DNA of 45,534 bases from a bacterium (GTDB taxonomy: Bacteria; Vulcanimicrobiota; Vulcanimicrobiia; Vulcanimicrobiales; Vulcanimicrobiaceae), in assembly GCA_021794205.1 (NCBI GenBank), contig JAJYRH010000018.1:1-45534 (forward strand). The letters run 5' to 3'. The position numbers and the translations under genes are program-made. Positions 38,516-45,534 of this stretch are shown here, in pieces. The notes under the pieces are model-generated. The model saw only the letters and a program-made list of their open reading frames with translations. It was not told the DNA's origin and ran no database searches. Within the stretch, counting starts at the first letter, position 1, and every line of letters begins with the position of its first letter.

Positions 38516-40267
38516 TTATGCCTCGATGACGATCGGCACGATCACCGGGCGGCGCCGCGTGCGCGAGAAGATCTCCTTCGCCAGCGTCGCGCGCACGTGC
38601 TCGCGCACCGAGTTGGTATCGCGCAACGCATCGTTCGAAAGCGTCGCCAACATCGCGCTCAAGTGCGAACGCAGGTGTTCGATCAGCTCCTCCGACTCCG
38701 GTTCGTAAAACGCCCCGCGCGTCACGATATCGGGAACGCCGATCGGTTGTACCTCTTCGGCGTCGATGGCGACGACCGCGGTCACGATGCCGTCGTGCGA
38801 GAGCATCTTGCGATCGCGCAGTACGGCTTCGCCCATCTCGCCGAGCCCGGTTCCATCGACGAGGACCATGCCCCCGTACGTCTTACCGATCTTGTCGCCG
38901 TATTCGGCGGTGAATTCGACGATATCGCCGTTTTCAATGACGAAGACGCTCTCGGGGTGCACGCCGGTTTTCGTAGCCAGGCGACCGTGCGTCACCAACA
39001 TACGATACTCGCCATGAACGGGGATGAAATACTCGGGGCGGATCAGATTGAGCATCAAAAGCAGCTCTTCTTGAGACGCATGTCCCGAGACGTGCGCGCG
39101 CCCTTCGTTTCCGTGAATCACGGTGGCTCCGAGGCGATAGAGATTATTAATCGTCCGATAGACGCTCTTTTCGTTCCCGGGAATCGGGGTCGCACTGATG
39201 ACGATCGTATCGCCCGGATCGATTGCGAACTTCGGATGGTCGCGCACCGACATTCGCGAGAGCCCGCTCATCGGTTCACCCTGCGAGCCGGTGGTCATGA
39301 CGACGATTTGATCGGCACGGAGGTTGCCGACGTCCTCGATCTTCACCAGAATATCGGGAGGAATCCGAAGATGGCCGTGCTCGCGAGCAAAATGCAACAC
39401 GTTGTTCATCGAGCGTCCGAGAAACGCAATCTTCCGTCCAAACTTTTCAGCGTGATCGATCGCCTGTTGGATACGCGGAACGTTCGAAGCGAACGAAACG
39501 ATCAAAATCCGCCCGGTCGCCTTTGAAAAAATCGTCGTGAAGGCTTCCCCGACGACGCGTTCGGATTGCGTGTGCCCCGGCCGCTCGGCGTTCGTCGAGT
39601 CGGCGAGCATGCAGAGAACCCCCTCTTCGCCGATGCGAGCGAGCGCCGCGAAATCGGCCGGGCGGCCGTCGATCGGCGTCTGGTCGAATTTGAAGTCGCC
39701 GGTGTGGAAGATCGTGCCGCTCGGCGTGCGAATCGCGAGCGAGCAAGCGCCGGCGACCGAGTGATTGATATGGACGAATTCGGCCTCGATTTCGCCGTAG
39801 CGAACGCGGTCGCCGGGGGCGACGGCGACGAGCGGCATCTCGCCGAGCTTGTGCTCTCGCGACTTCGCCTTGATGAGCGCGCCGGTGATCGCCGTGCCGA
39901 CGATCGGCGTGTTCGGAAATTCGCGCAGGAAGTAGGGGATGCCGCCGATATGATCTTCGTGCCCGTGGGTGACGAGCACCGCGCGCAGTTTGTGCGCGCG
40001 TTCGCGAACGTAGCTGAAGTCGTTGATGACGATATCGACGCCGAACATCTCCTCGTCGGGGAACATCAGCCCGCAATCGACCACGACGAGATCGTCGTTG
40101 GTTTCGATGACGGTCATGTTGCGACCGATCTCACCGCATCCGCCGAGCGGGACGACGCGAACGAACGGCTCCTTCGGAGCTTTAGGAACGGAGATACTCT
40201 GCGTCTTCAATATGGGGGCCTTTACAACGGCTGCTTGCGTGGGAATGACGGGCGGAGGAACGCCCAT
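38516..40267 (-). CDS. rnj: Ribonuclease J
   Basis: Metallo-beta-lactamase-fold endo/5'-exoribonuclease that matures and degrades RNA. The 583-residue protein has the zinc motif THGHEDHIGG (His101, His103, Asp105, His106), HTGDFKFD, ADSTNAERPGHTQSE, the beta-CASP segment GRSMNN and the late SGHASQEELLLMLNLIRPEYFIPVHGEYRML. The first about 33 residues form a Pro/Val/Lys-rich extension before the conserved PFVRVVPLGGCGEIGRN. The ATG at 40267 is chosen; the frame stays open to 40336. Presence of RNase J with no sign here of RNase E suggests a Gram-positive-like decay machinery, but only this window was seen. Confidence 0.94.
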   Translation of the reverse strand: MGVPPPVIPTQAAVVKAPILKTQSISVPKAPKEPFVRVVPLGGCGEIGRNMTVIETNDDLVVVDCGLMFPDEEMFGVDIVINDFSYVRERAHKLRAVLVTHGHEDHIGGIPYFLREFPNTPIVGTAITGALIKAKSREHKLGEMPLVAVAPGDRVRYGEIEAEFVHINHSVAGACSLAIRTPSGTIFHTGDFKFDQTPIDGRPADFAALARIGEEGVLCMLADSTNAERPGHTQSERVVGEAFTTIFSKATGRILIVSFASNVPRIQQAIDHAEKFGRKIAFLGRSMNNVLHFAREHGHLRIPPDILVKIEDVGNLRADQIVVMTTGSQGEPMSGLSRMSVRDHPKFAIDPGDTIVISATPIPGNEKSVYRTINNLYRLGATVIHGNEGRAHVSGHASQEELLLMLNLIRPEYFIPVHGEYRMLVTHGRLATKTGVHPESVFVIENGDIVEFTAEYGDKIGKTYGGMVLVDGTGLGEMGEAVLRDRKMLSHDGIVTAVVAIDAEEVQPIGVPDIVTRGAFYEPESEELIEHLRSHLSAMLATLSNDALRDTNSVREHVRATLAKEIFSRTRRRPVIVPIVIEA

Positions 40268-40566
40268 GCGATACAGCCACTCTATCACGCTCGCGCTACT
40301 CGCCGCGACCCTGCTCGGTAGCACCCCCCACCACAAGCGACACGCAGCCGCGCCTCCAGCGTCGCGGCCGCGGGCAGAATCGCTCTATTCTTGGCATGCA
40401 CTCCGCCAAACGCGGGATATCCTCGTTCTCCACTTACTGGAACTTCGCCGGGAACGCCTGGGACGGCTCGAGCGGCTGCTGCGGGCAGAGACACCTATCG
40501 GTTGCTTGCTCGCCGACCCGTTGCTGACAGCAAGAACCGAGAAGCCGTCCGCCAATAGTCGCCGCC
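40266..40566 (+). other. 301-base RNase J / YIP1 divergent interval with an unresolved signal-peptide-like ORF
   Basis: This interval is the leader of minus-strand RNase J. On plus, an ATG at 40266 has a strong GGAGGA six bases upstream and opens MRYSHSITLALLAATLLGS, like a signal peptide. That frame then runs out of frame into the YIP1 gene (to 40742) and shows no fold. From about 40396 another frame (plus two) has strongly GC-rich third codon positions and encodes a short Cys-containing peptide (STYWNFAGNAWDGSSGCC) before stopping at about 40526. It could be a frameshifted small secreted protein, a pseudogene, or non-coding. I do not call a gene. Confidence 0.3.
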
Positions 40567-41337
40567 ATGACAACTGCACCACCTCCTCAAGAGAACGCGG
40601 GGCTCTCCAGCCTCGTGGAGACCATCGTCGCCCCGGCGAGCGCCTTCGACCGCCTCGCCGAGAAGCAAACCTGGGGCTGGGCGTTCATCGCCTCCTCTAT
40701 CCTCGCCGCAGTCGGCGCTTTGGCGAGCGCTCCGGTCAATAGGCACCTGGCGGAAATCATTCTCCAGCAGCGTATCGCTTCAGCGCCGACCGCTCAACAG
40801 GCCTCAGCGATAGCGAGCGCCGGGGCGATCGGCATGAAATTTTCCCAGATCGGCTGGATTTTCACTCCTCTGATAATGCTCTCCGTCGTGTTGTTCGCAA
40901 CCGTTATCCTTTTTCTCGTCGGGGCAATCTTCGGTGGGAAGGCGACCTTCAAGCAGCTCTGGTGCGCGGCGATGAATGTATCGGTTGTCTACACCCTCGG
41001 CGTTTTGGTAACGTCGATCGTGGCCGCTTTGCGAGGGCCCGACGTCGTGACGAATATGTTCTCGTATTACCGCGATTCCGTCACGCTCGCAGCCGCAATT
41101 CCCACGGCGAACGTCAAGGTTCTCGTTTTCCTGGCAGCGATCTCACCGTTTTCCCTGTGGCAGCTTTGGTTAAACTCGCTCCTCATGCAACGCATCGCAC
41201 GCCTCGCCGCTCCGAAAGCATGGGCGGCGGCGCTCGCCGTGTTGCTCGTTCCCGCCCTCGTCGGCGCCGCATTCGCACCCGCTCCTCCGGCGCCCGCGAG
41301 CGGCGCTCCCTCGACGAGCGCCTCGGCAAGCCCCTAA
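40567..41337 (+). CDS. YIP1-family membrane protein
   Basis: A 256-residue inner-membrane protein with about five or six helices. It opens SSLVETIVAPASAFDRLAEKQTWGWAFIAS, the usual YIP1 start ('I..P...F..L...'), and ends in an Ala/Pro/Ser tail. Bacterial YIP1 proteins have no established role. The ATG at 40567 has no strong ribosome site. It is followed by the tolC-like gene after 44 bases, so it may share the efflux transcript, although an inverted repeat lies between them. Confidence 0.78.
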   Translation: MTTAPPPQENAGLSSLVETIVAPASAFDRLAEKQTWGWAFIASSILAAVGALASAPVNRHLAEIILQQRIASAPTAQQASAIASAGAIGMKFSQIGWIFTPLIMLSVVLFATVILFLVGAIFGGKATFKQLWCAAMNVSVVYTLGVLVTSIVAALRGPDVVTNMFSYYRDSVTLAAAIPTANVKVLVFLAAISPFSLWQLWLNSLLMQRIARLAAPKAWAAALAVLLVPALVGAAFAPAPPAPASGAPSTSASASP

Positions 41338-41369
41338 GCGCTCCTGAAACTTTTTTACCGCTGCCCCGT

Positions 41370-41395
41370 AGTAGGCGACGTATGCGTCGCCTACT
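41370..41395. promoter_or_regulatory. Perfect 11+11 bp inverted repeat with the tolC start codon in the loop
   Basis: AGTAGGCGACG (41370-41380) is the exact reverse complement of CGTCGCCTACT (41385-41395), separated by TATG. The ATG in that spacer is the tolC start codon. A TTTT follows the right arm. As DNA it looks like an operator for a dimeric repressor; as RNA it would sequester the start region or act as a hairpin terminator for YIP1 transcripts. No regulator gene is nearby. Function is inferred from geometry only. Confidence 0.6.
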
Positions 41396-42797
41396 TTTCG
41401 TTTGTACCTGCGCCCCTGCACTACTAGCGGGAGCACTCTTCGCCGGCCCGGCCGGCGCCGCACCGCTGCCGTTGACCCTCCGGCAAGCGGTCGCCTTCGC
41501 GCTCGCGCACAACTCTACGGTCGCCTCTTCGGAGGCCGCAGTCGCGTCGGCCCGCTCCAACTTCGCGGTTCAAAAAACGCAGAATCTGCCGACGGCCGGA
41601 GCTTCGCTGAACAACGTCATGTCGAAGAGTTCGAACTACGGCGGAGCGTACGCCGTCATCGGCGCTCAGCAACAGAACATCTTCAGCCAAAATACCGCGC
41701 AATTGCAGGCGCAGTACACGTTGACGACCGGCGGCCTCTCGGGAATTCAACTGGCGGTTGCGAAAGCGAACCTGGAGCAGGCAAAGGCGAACCTCCGCAA
41801 CGCGCGCGCCCAAGTTGCTACGTCGGTAACCGCGGCCTTCAATACCGTCGTGCAGGACGACGAGCTCGTGACCGTCGACCGCGGCGATTTACGCTACCAA
41901 CGCTTGCTCTTACAGAACGCGCGCGTTAAAGAGCGCGCGGGCGTCGCCGCCGGCGTCGACGTCCTCTCGGCCCGCGTCGCGGTCGCGCGGAGCGAATCGA
42001 CGTTGGTAGCGGCGCGAGCGAACGTCGCCAACGCGCTCGATTCGCTCTGCCAGAGCATCGGCGCGCCGCTCGGAACGCCGTTCGCATTACCGAAACAACT
42101 GAAGCTCCCCGCTCTTCCTGCGATCTCGTTGAAAAAAATCGAACGCATCGCGCTGGCGAACCGCGCCGATATCGCGAGCGCCCGCGACGCGCTCCGCGTC
42201 GCCGATCTCAATCGCAAGAGCTGGTTGCCGCAGCTCTTCCCACAGATCCAACTCTCGGCCGCGTTCGGCAACCAATTTTCCCCGACGAATGCCGTCTTCG
42301 AGCAACAGCAACTCGATAACGAGTACGCCGCCGGTCTGATTCCAAGCAGAATCCTCGTTCCTCGCGGCACCCCGGGCTTCTGGCAAATTCAAGCGATATC
42401 GACATTCAATTTACCGCTCGTCGATTACGGCGCCCGGCGCCTGTCGCGCGTCAATTACGATGCGGCGGTGAAAAGCGCCAGGCTCGCGCTCGTCAACGCA
42501 AAGCTCGTCGCTCTCAACGACGTTCGCAGCGCCTACCGCGCCGCGAAATCGGCGCTCGCTCAAGTCGGATACGCGCGACAGGAAGCGCGTTTGGGAATCG
42601 AGAGCGCGAATATCAAACGACTTCAATACAAAGCGGGCGTCGCCGCCCTCTCCGATGTCGTGCAAGCCCAGCAAACTTCTATATCGGCGCAGAACGACCT
42701 CATCTCCGCGCGCGTCGCGTATGTGAACGCGCTCGTCCGGTTGCGCACATCTATGGGTATTTTTTCACCGACGGGCGCCGTCGCCGACCTTCACTAA
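41382..42797 (+). CDS. TolC-family outer-membrane efflux protein
   Basis: A 471-residue outer-membrane channel subunit. The signal peptide is MRRLLFVCTCAPALLAGALFAGPAGA. Two TolC repeats of long coiled-coil helices follow: 'LTLRQAVAFALAHNSTVASSEAAVASARSNF' and later 'ALANRADIASARDALRVADLNRKSWLPQLFPQIQLSAAFG', with internal 'LVNAKLVALNDVRSAYRAAKSALAQVGYARQEARLGIESANIKRLQYKAGVAALSDVVQAQ'-type helices ending near residue 460. As a trimer it should form the exit duct for the adaptor and permease next to it. The ATG at 41382 is chosen for the signal peptide; the frame extends upstream through YIP1. It is the clearest sign that the host has an outer membrane. The adaptor gene follows nine bases later. 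Confidence 0.93.
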   Translation: MRRLLFVCTCAPALLAGALFAGPAGAAPLPLTLRQAVAFALAHNSTVASSEAAVASARSNFAVQKTQNLPTAGASLNNVMSKSSNYGGAYAVIGAQQQNIFSQNTAQLQAQYTLTTGGLSGIQLAVAKANLEQAKANLRNARAQVATSVTAAFNTVVQDDELVTVDRGDLRYQRLLLQNARVKERAGVAAGVDVLSARVAVARSESTLVAARANVANALDSLCQSIGAPLGTPFALPKQLKLPALPAISLKKIERIALANRADIASARDALRVADLNRKSWLPQLFPQIQLSAAFGNQFSPTNAVFEQQQLDNEYAAGLIPSRILVPRGTPGFWQIQAISTFNLPLVDYGARRLSRVNYDAAVKSARLALVNAKLVALNDVRSAYRAAKSALAQVGYARQEARLGIESANIKRLQYKAGVAALSDVVQAQQTSISAQNDLISARVAYVNALVRLRTSMGIFSPTGAVADLH

Positions 42798-42805
42798 GGA
42801 GCAGC

Positions 42806-44101
42806 ATGAACAAGAACGCCCGGATCATCGTTATCGTCGCGATCGTCGCGATCGTCGCCGTCGGACTCGCGCTCGCATTCCGCCCCCACTCGAGCAACTC
42901 GATCGCCGCCAAGACGTTAAAAATCGAACCGACGACCTTCGTCGTAAAGCTTCCGGAGAACGGCACCGTGATGCACCCGCACATGGAGACGATACCGGCG
43001 TTGGTCAGCGGAAACCTCGCCAGCATCGACGTGAAAGCCGGCAGCCGCGTCTCGGCCGGCGAGTTGCTCGCAACCATCGAAAACCCATCCCTCGACGCGA
43101 GCGCCGCCGGAGCGCTCGCCGACTATCAGAGTTCGGTTGCAGACGTAAGGACGGCGGCGATTCAGGAGCGCAACGCTCGCGTGCAGTACCAAGCAGCCGT
43201 CGATACGGCGAAAAGCAACCTCGACGAAGCGCGCCGCGTCCTGACCGCGGACGAAACGCTCTACGCCGACAAAGCGATCCCGCGTAGCCAACTCGACGCC
43301 GATCGCGCAAAAGAAGAGCAGGCAAAGGTCGCCTACGACCAATCGGTCGAGCAACTCAAGCTGGGAGCGGTGACCGGATACGGAACCAGTTCGGTTCAGG
43401 CCGCCAAGGCACAAGCCCTGAAATCGAAGATTCTCAACGACCAAGCACAGCAACAACTCGGCTTCGAACGTATCGTCGCTCCATTCTCCGGAGTCATCGA
43501 GAGCGTCGCACCGCGCCCGACCGATGCGAACCGCACCATCCTTCCCGGCGACGCGGTCTCGGCGGGACAGGCGATGTTCACGATTGCCGAAGGCAGCAAC
43601 TACGTCGTGCAGGCGCAGGTCGACGAACAGGATATCCACGCCGTCGCCCTCGGCATGCCGGTCAACGTCACCAGCGAAGATTTCCCGAACACCACCTTGC
43701 ACGGACATATCGAACGCATCTCGCCGCTTGCGACCCGCTCCACCGACGCGGGCTCGACCGCGCGTGAAGTGTTAACGACGGTCGCCCTCGACGAAACCAA
43801 TCCCGTCCTTCGAGACGGCATGACGGCGAACGTCGATATTCTGACGACGAGTATCCCGCGCGCCCTCGTCGTTCCGACGACGGCGATCGTCCACGTGAAA
43901 AAAGCCACGAAGATTTGGCTCGTCCGCAAGGGTAAAGCGCACGAAGTCACCGTCGTCCTCGGCAAGAGTAACGATCTTCAAAGCGTCGTTCGCTCCGGTT
44001 TGACCGCCGGCGAGACGATCGTCGCCTCGGCGGTGCCGACGCTGCACGAAGGTATGCGGATCGTACCGCTTCTGCAGAGCAGCCCCTCGGAAACTCCGTG
44101 A
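42806..44101 (+). CDS. HlyD/MacA-like periplasmic adaptor (membrane fusion protein)
   Basis: A 431-residue adaptor linking the inner-membrane permease to TolC. An N-terminal membrane anchor (IIVIVAIVAIVAVGLALAF) is followed by a lipoyl half-motif (LVSGNLASIDVKAGSRVSAGELLATIENPSL), a long alpha-hairpin (about 95-215), the second lipoyl half (FERIVAPFSGVIESVAPRP) and beta-barrel domains to the end. This is the RND/MacA layout. AAGGAG stands six bases before the ATG. Its TGA overlaps the permease GTG (GTGA). Confidence 0.93.
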   Translation: MNKNARIIVIVAIVAIVAVGLALAFRPHSSNSIAAKTLKIEPTTFVVKLPENGTVMHPHMETIPALVSGNLASIDVKAGSRVSAGELLATIENPSLDASAAGALADYQSSVADVRTAAIQERNARVQYQAAVDTAKSNLDEARRVLTADETLYADKAIPRSQLDADRAKEEQAKVAYDQSVEQLKLGAVTGYGTSSVQAAKAQALKSKILNDQAQQQLGFERIVAPFSGVIESVAPRPTDANRTILPGDAVSAGQAMFTIAEGSNYVVQAQVDEQDIHAVALGMPVNVTSEDFPNTTLHGHIERISPLATRSTDAGSTAREVLTTVALDETNPVLRDGMTANVDILTTSIPRALVVPTTAIVHVKKATKIWLVRKGKAHEVTVVLGKSNDLQSVVRSGLTAGETIVASAVPTLHEGMRIVPLLQSSPSETP

Positions 44102-45285
44102 GCGTTCTCGCCGCATATGTAGAGGAGGCGCTCGCGTCGCTTTGGCGCAATCGCCTCCGCTCGGCGCTCTCGCTCCTCGGCACGATCATCGGCATCGCCT
44201 CGACGATCGCCGTCTTAGGCTTAAGCCAAGCCGGAGCGCGCGGCCTCGAAGCATCGCTCAGTAGCGGTGGGAACCCGGGTTGGGTTGCGTACGTCGACCG
44301 TTCTTCCGATAACCCGCTCGCGTCGACGCTTTATTATCGCGACGTCGCGCGACTCGTCGCCCGCAGCAACGGCACCATATCCAGCGCCTACGCCGGTTAT
44401 TTCGGGCGGCCTTTTCCGGTAAACGTCGCCGGAAAGACGCACTACCCCCAGGTCAGTGGAATCGATACCACCGCAGAGGGCATGGTCATGCTGGAAGGGC
44501 GCAAAATCAATCGCGACGACGTGGTGGGTGCGGCGAACGTGGCGATCGTATCGAAGACCGCGCGAAAAACGCTCTTCCCGCACGAAAACCCCCTCGGGCA
44601 CGGCATCTCACTTGGGAATACTCGCCTGCGCATTATCGGCGTTTTCGACGCCGCCGGTAGCCTTCTCAGCAACGCCGTCGGAGACGCAATCTACGTGCCG
44701 TACACGACAATGCACCGCATCGCCCCGGGCCCAATCGACGGCATTTTCTTTTACGCATCACCCGGCGCGACCTCGGCGCAGGTGACCGCAGCGACTGCCG
44801 CCGCTCTCAAGAGCCTCCACGGGCCACACGCGAAGTATACGATTCAGGATCAGGCGAAGTCGCTGGGAATATTCTCCCGCGTCCTCGGCGGCATCACCGT
44901 CGGCATCACGCTCATCGGCGGCATCGCCCTTTGCGTTGCCGGGATCGGCATCATGAACATCATGCTCGTCTCGGTGAACGAGCGCACGCGCGAGATCGGC
45001 ATCCGCAAATCGATCGGAGCGAGCTCCGGCGATATTTCGTTGCAATTTTTAATCGAAGCGACGATTCTCTCAGCGATCGGCGGTGCGATCGGTACGATTT
45101 TCGGCGTCGCTATCGTCCTCGCATTACAGGGCAGCATCATGCGCTTCGTCGGCAGCGCGCCGGTACCGTGGGCGCTCGTGCTCTCGATCGCCGCCTTCTT
45201 TACCATAGGCATCGGCATCGGCTTCGGCGCATATCCGGCGATTCGCGCCGGCAAACTCGATCCCGTCGTGGCACTGCGGAGTTAA
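44098..45285 (+). CDS. MacB/FtsX-type ABC transporter permease
   Basis: A 395-residue membrane protein with the MacB/FtsX topology: first helix LRSALSLLGTIIGIASTIAVLGL, a large periplasmic core (about 45-270), then three helices (GITLIGGIALCVAGIGIMNIMLVSV, the 'NERTREIGIRKSIGASSGDISLQFLIEATILSAIGGAIG' coupling segment, and the closing helix ending AYPAIRAGKLDPVVALR). The coupling helix and the final PxxALR are family signatures. It has no ATP-binding domain, so a separate ATPase is required and is not in the window. The start is a GTG. It is directly followed by a second permease. Confidence 0.93.
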   Translation: MSVLAAYVEEALASLWRNRLRSALSLLGTIIGIASTIAVLGLSQAGARGLEASLSSGGNPGWVAYVDRSSDNPLASTLYYRDVARLVARSNGTISSAYAGYFGRPFPVNVAGKTHYPQVSGIDTTAEGMVMLEGRKINRDDVVGAANVAIVSKTARKTLFPHENPLGHGISLGNTRLRIIGVFDAAGSLLSNAVGDAIYVPYTTMHRIAPGPIDGIFFYASPGATSAQVTAATAAALKSLHGPHAKYTIQDQAKSLGIFSRVLGGITVGITLIGGIALCVAGIGIMNIMLVSVNERTREIGIRKSIGASSGDISLQFLIEATILSAIGGAIGTIFGVAIVLALQGSIMRFVGSAPVPWALVLSIAAFFTIGIGIGFGAYPAIRAGKLDPVVALRS

Positions 45286-45286
45286 C

Positions 45287-45534
45287 ATGCTCGACTACAT
45301 TCGCGAAACGCTCGAGCTCATGCAGGCGAACCTCACGCGCACCATTCTCACGTTGATCGGCTTGGTCGTCGGCGTCGCCGCCATCATTTCGATTCAGGTC
45401 GCGGCCGCGGGCATGGCCGCAGCGGTTAGCGGCGCATTCCGTGGAATAAACGTCAATACGTTCTTTATTTTCCCAAAATCGACGCAGGGCAGCACCCAGC
45501 GCGCGAATCTCGGGCTCTCCGACCTAACGCTTCT
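45287..45534 (+). CDS. Second MacB/FtsX-type permease (N-terminal part)
   Basis: The frame opens at the ATG one base after the previous stop and runs off the window. The 82 visible residues hold a helix-forming N-terminus (LELMQANLTRTILTLIGL then VVGVAAIISIQVAAAGMAA) that matches the start of MacB-type permeases, and the beginning of a periplasmic region. It may form a heterodimer with the first permease. The ATPase gene could lie beyond the edge. Confidence 0.8.
   Translation, partial: MLDYIRETLELMQANLTRTILTLIGLVVGVAAIISIQVAAAGMAAAVSGAFRGINVNTFFIFPKSTQGSTQRANLGLSDLTL

Noticed and set aside
40962-41381. 140-residue N-terminal extension of the tolC frame
   Set aside because: It runs through the YIP1 gene in another frame and is arginine-rich; the signal peptide begins at 41382.

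Overview
The window is dense (about 60% GC by eye), with roughly 38 protein genes and very little non-coding DNA. I see no rRNA, tRNA, CRISPR array, insertion sequence or prophage. A TolC-type outer-membrane channel with a periplasmic adaptor points to a diderm bacterium. RNase J, an alpha2-type glycyl-tRNA synthetase, the futalosine route to menaquinone, proline/serine-rich linkers on envelope proteins and a DUF2079 protein would fit an under-sampled phylum such as Candidatus Eremiobacterota (WPS-2). That placement is inference from gene content and was not tested.

Layout. (1) 1-6565, minus strand: YbjQ-family protein, type-4 uracil-DNA glycosylase, rlmN, glyS, ppdK, then a truncated coiled-coil protein. 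(2) 6574-9955: a GT9 glycosyltransferase on plus, converging with and overlapping a DUF2079 membrane protein on minus, which follows prfB (RF2). The prfB gene carries an intact +1 programmed frameshift site. (3) 10050-10919: an orphan GDPH-motif protein on plus. (4) 22534 down to 10939: an unbroken minus-strand block of nine genes with gaps of at most 12 bases. In order these are rodZ-like, yajQ, rimO, LCP transferase, polysaccharide deacetylase, a one-helix protein, an NHL-repeat lipoprotein, a soluble multi-GAF histidine kinase and secA. Most of it concerns cell shape, wall and envelope, and secretion. (5) 22582-24359, plus: mnmA and a lipoprotein cytochrome c. (6) 32649 down to 24385, minus: ftsK, a PAP2 phosphatase, mqnE, mqnA and mqnC with overlapping or nearly touching junctions, then an FMN-dependent NMO/FabK-like enzyme and fabI. 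(7) 32686-35915, plus: an unusual isocitrate-dehydrogenase-like enzyme with a terminator-like hairpin, a tandem PilZ protein and a GT4 glycosyltransferase. (8) 40267 down to 35916, minus: RNase J, an EamA transporter without a standard start codon, a tiny Tat-signal protein and an amidase. (9) 40567-45534, plus: a YIP1-family protein, then an efflux cluster of a TolC-like channel, a HlyD/MacA-like adaptor and two consecutive MacB/FtsX-type permeases, the second cut by the window edge.

Most of this is housekeeping and envelope biology. The best leads are a perfect 11+11 base inverted repeat whose four-base loop contains the tolC start codon; the hybrid isocitrate dehydrogenase; the nine-gene rodZ-to-secA block with an embedded soluble kinase; the GDPH protein; and the EamA gene that seems to need a non-standard start. 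I found no clear candidate for a wholly new defence or mobile system.
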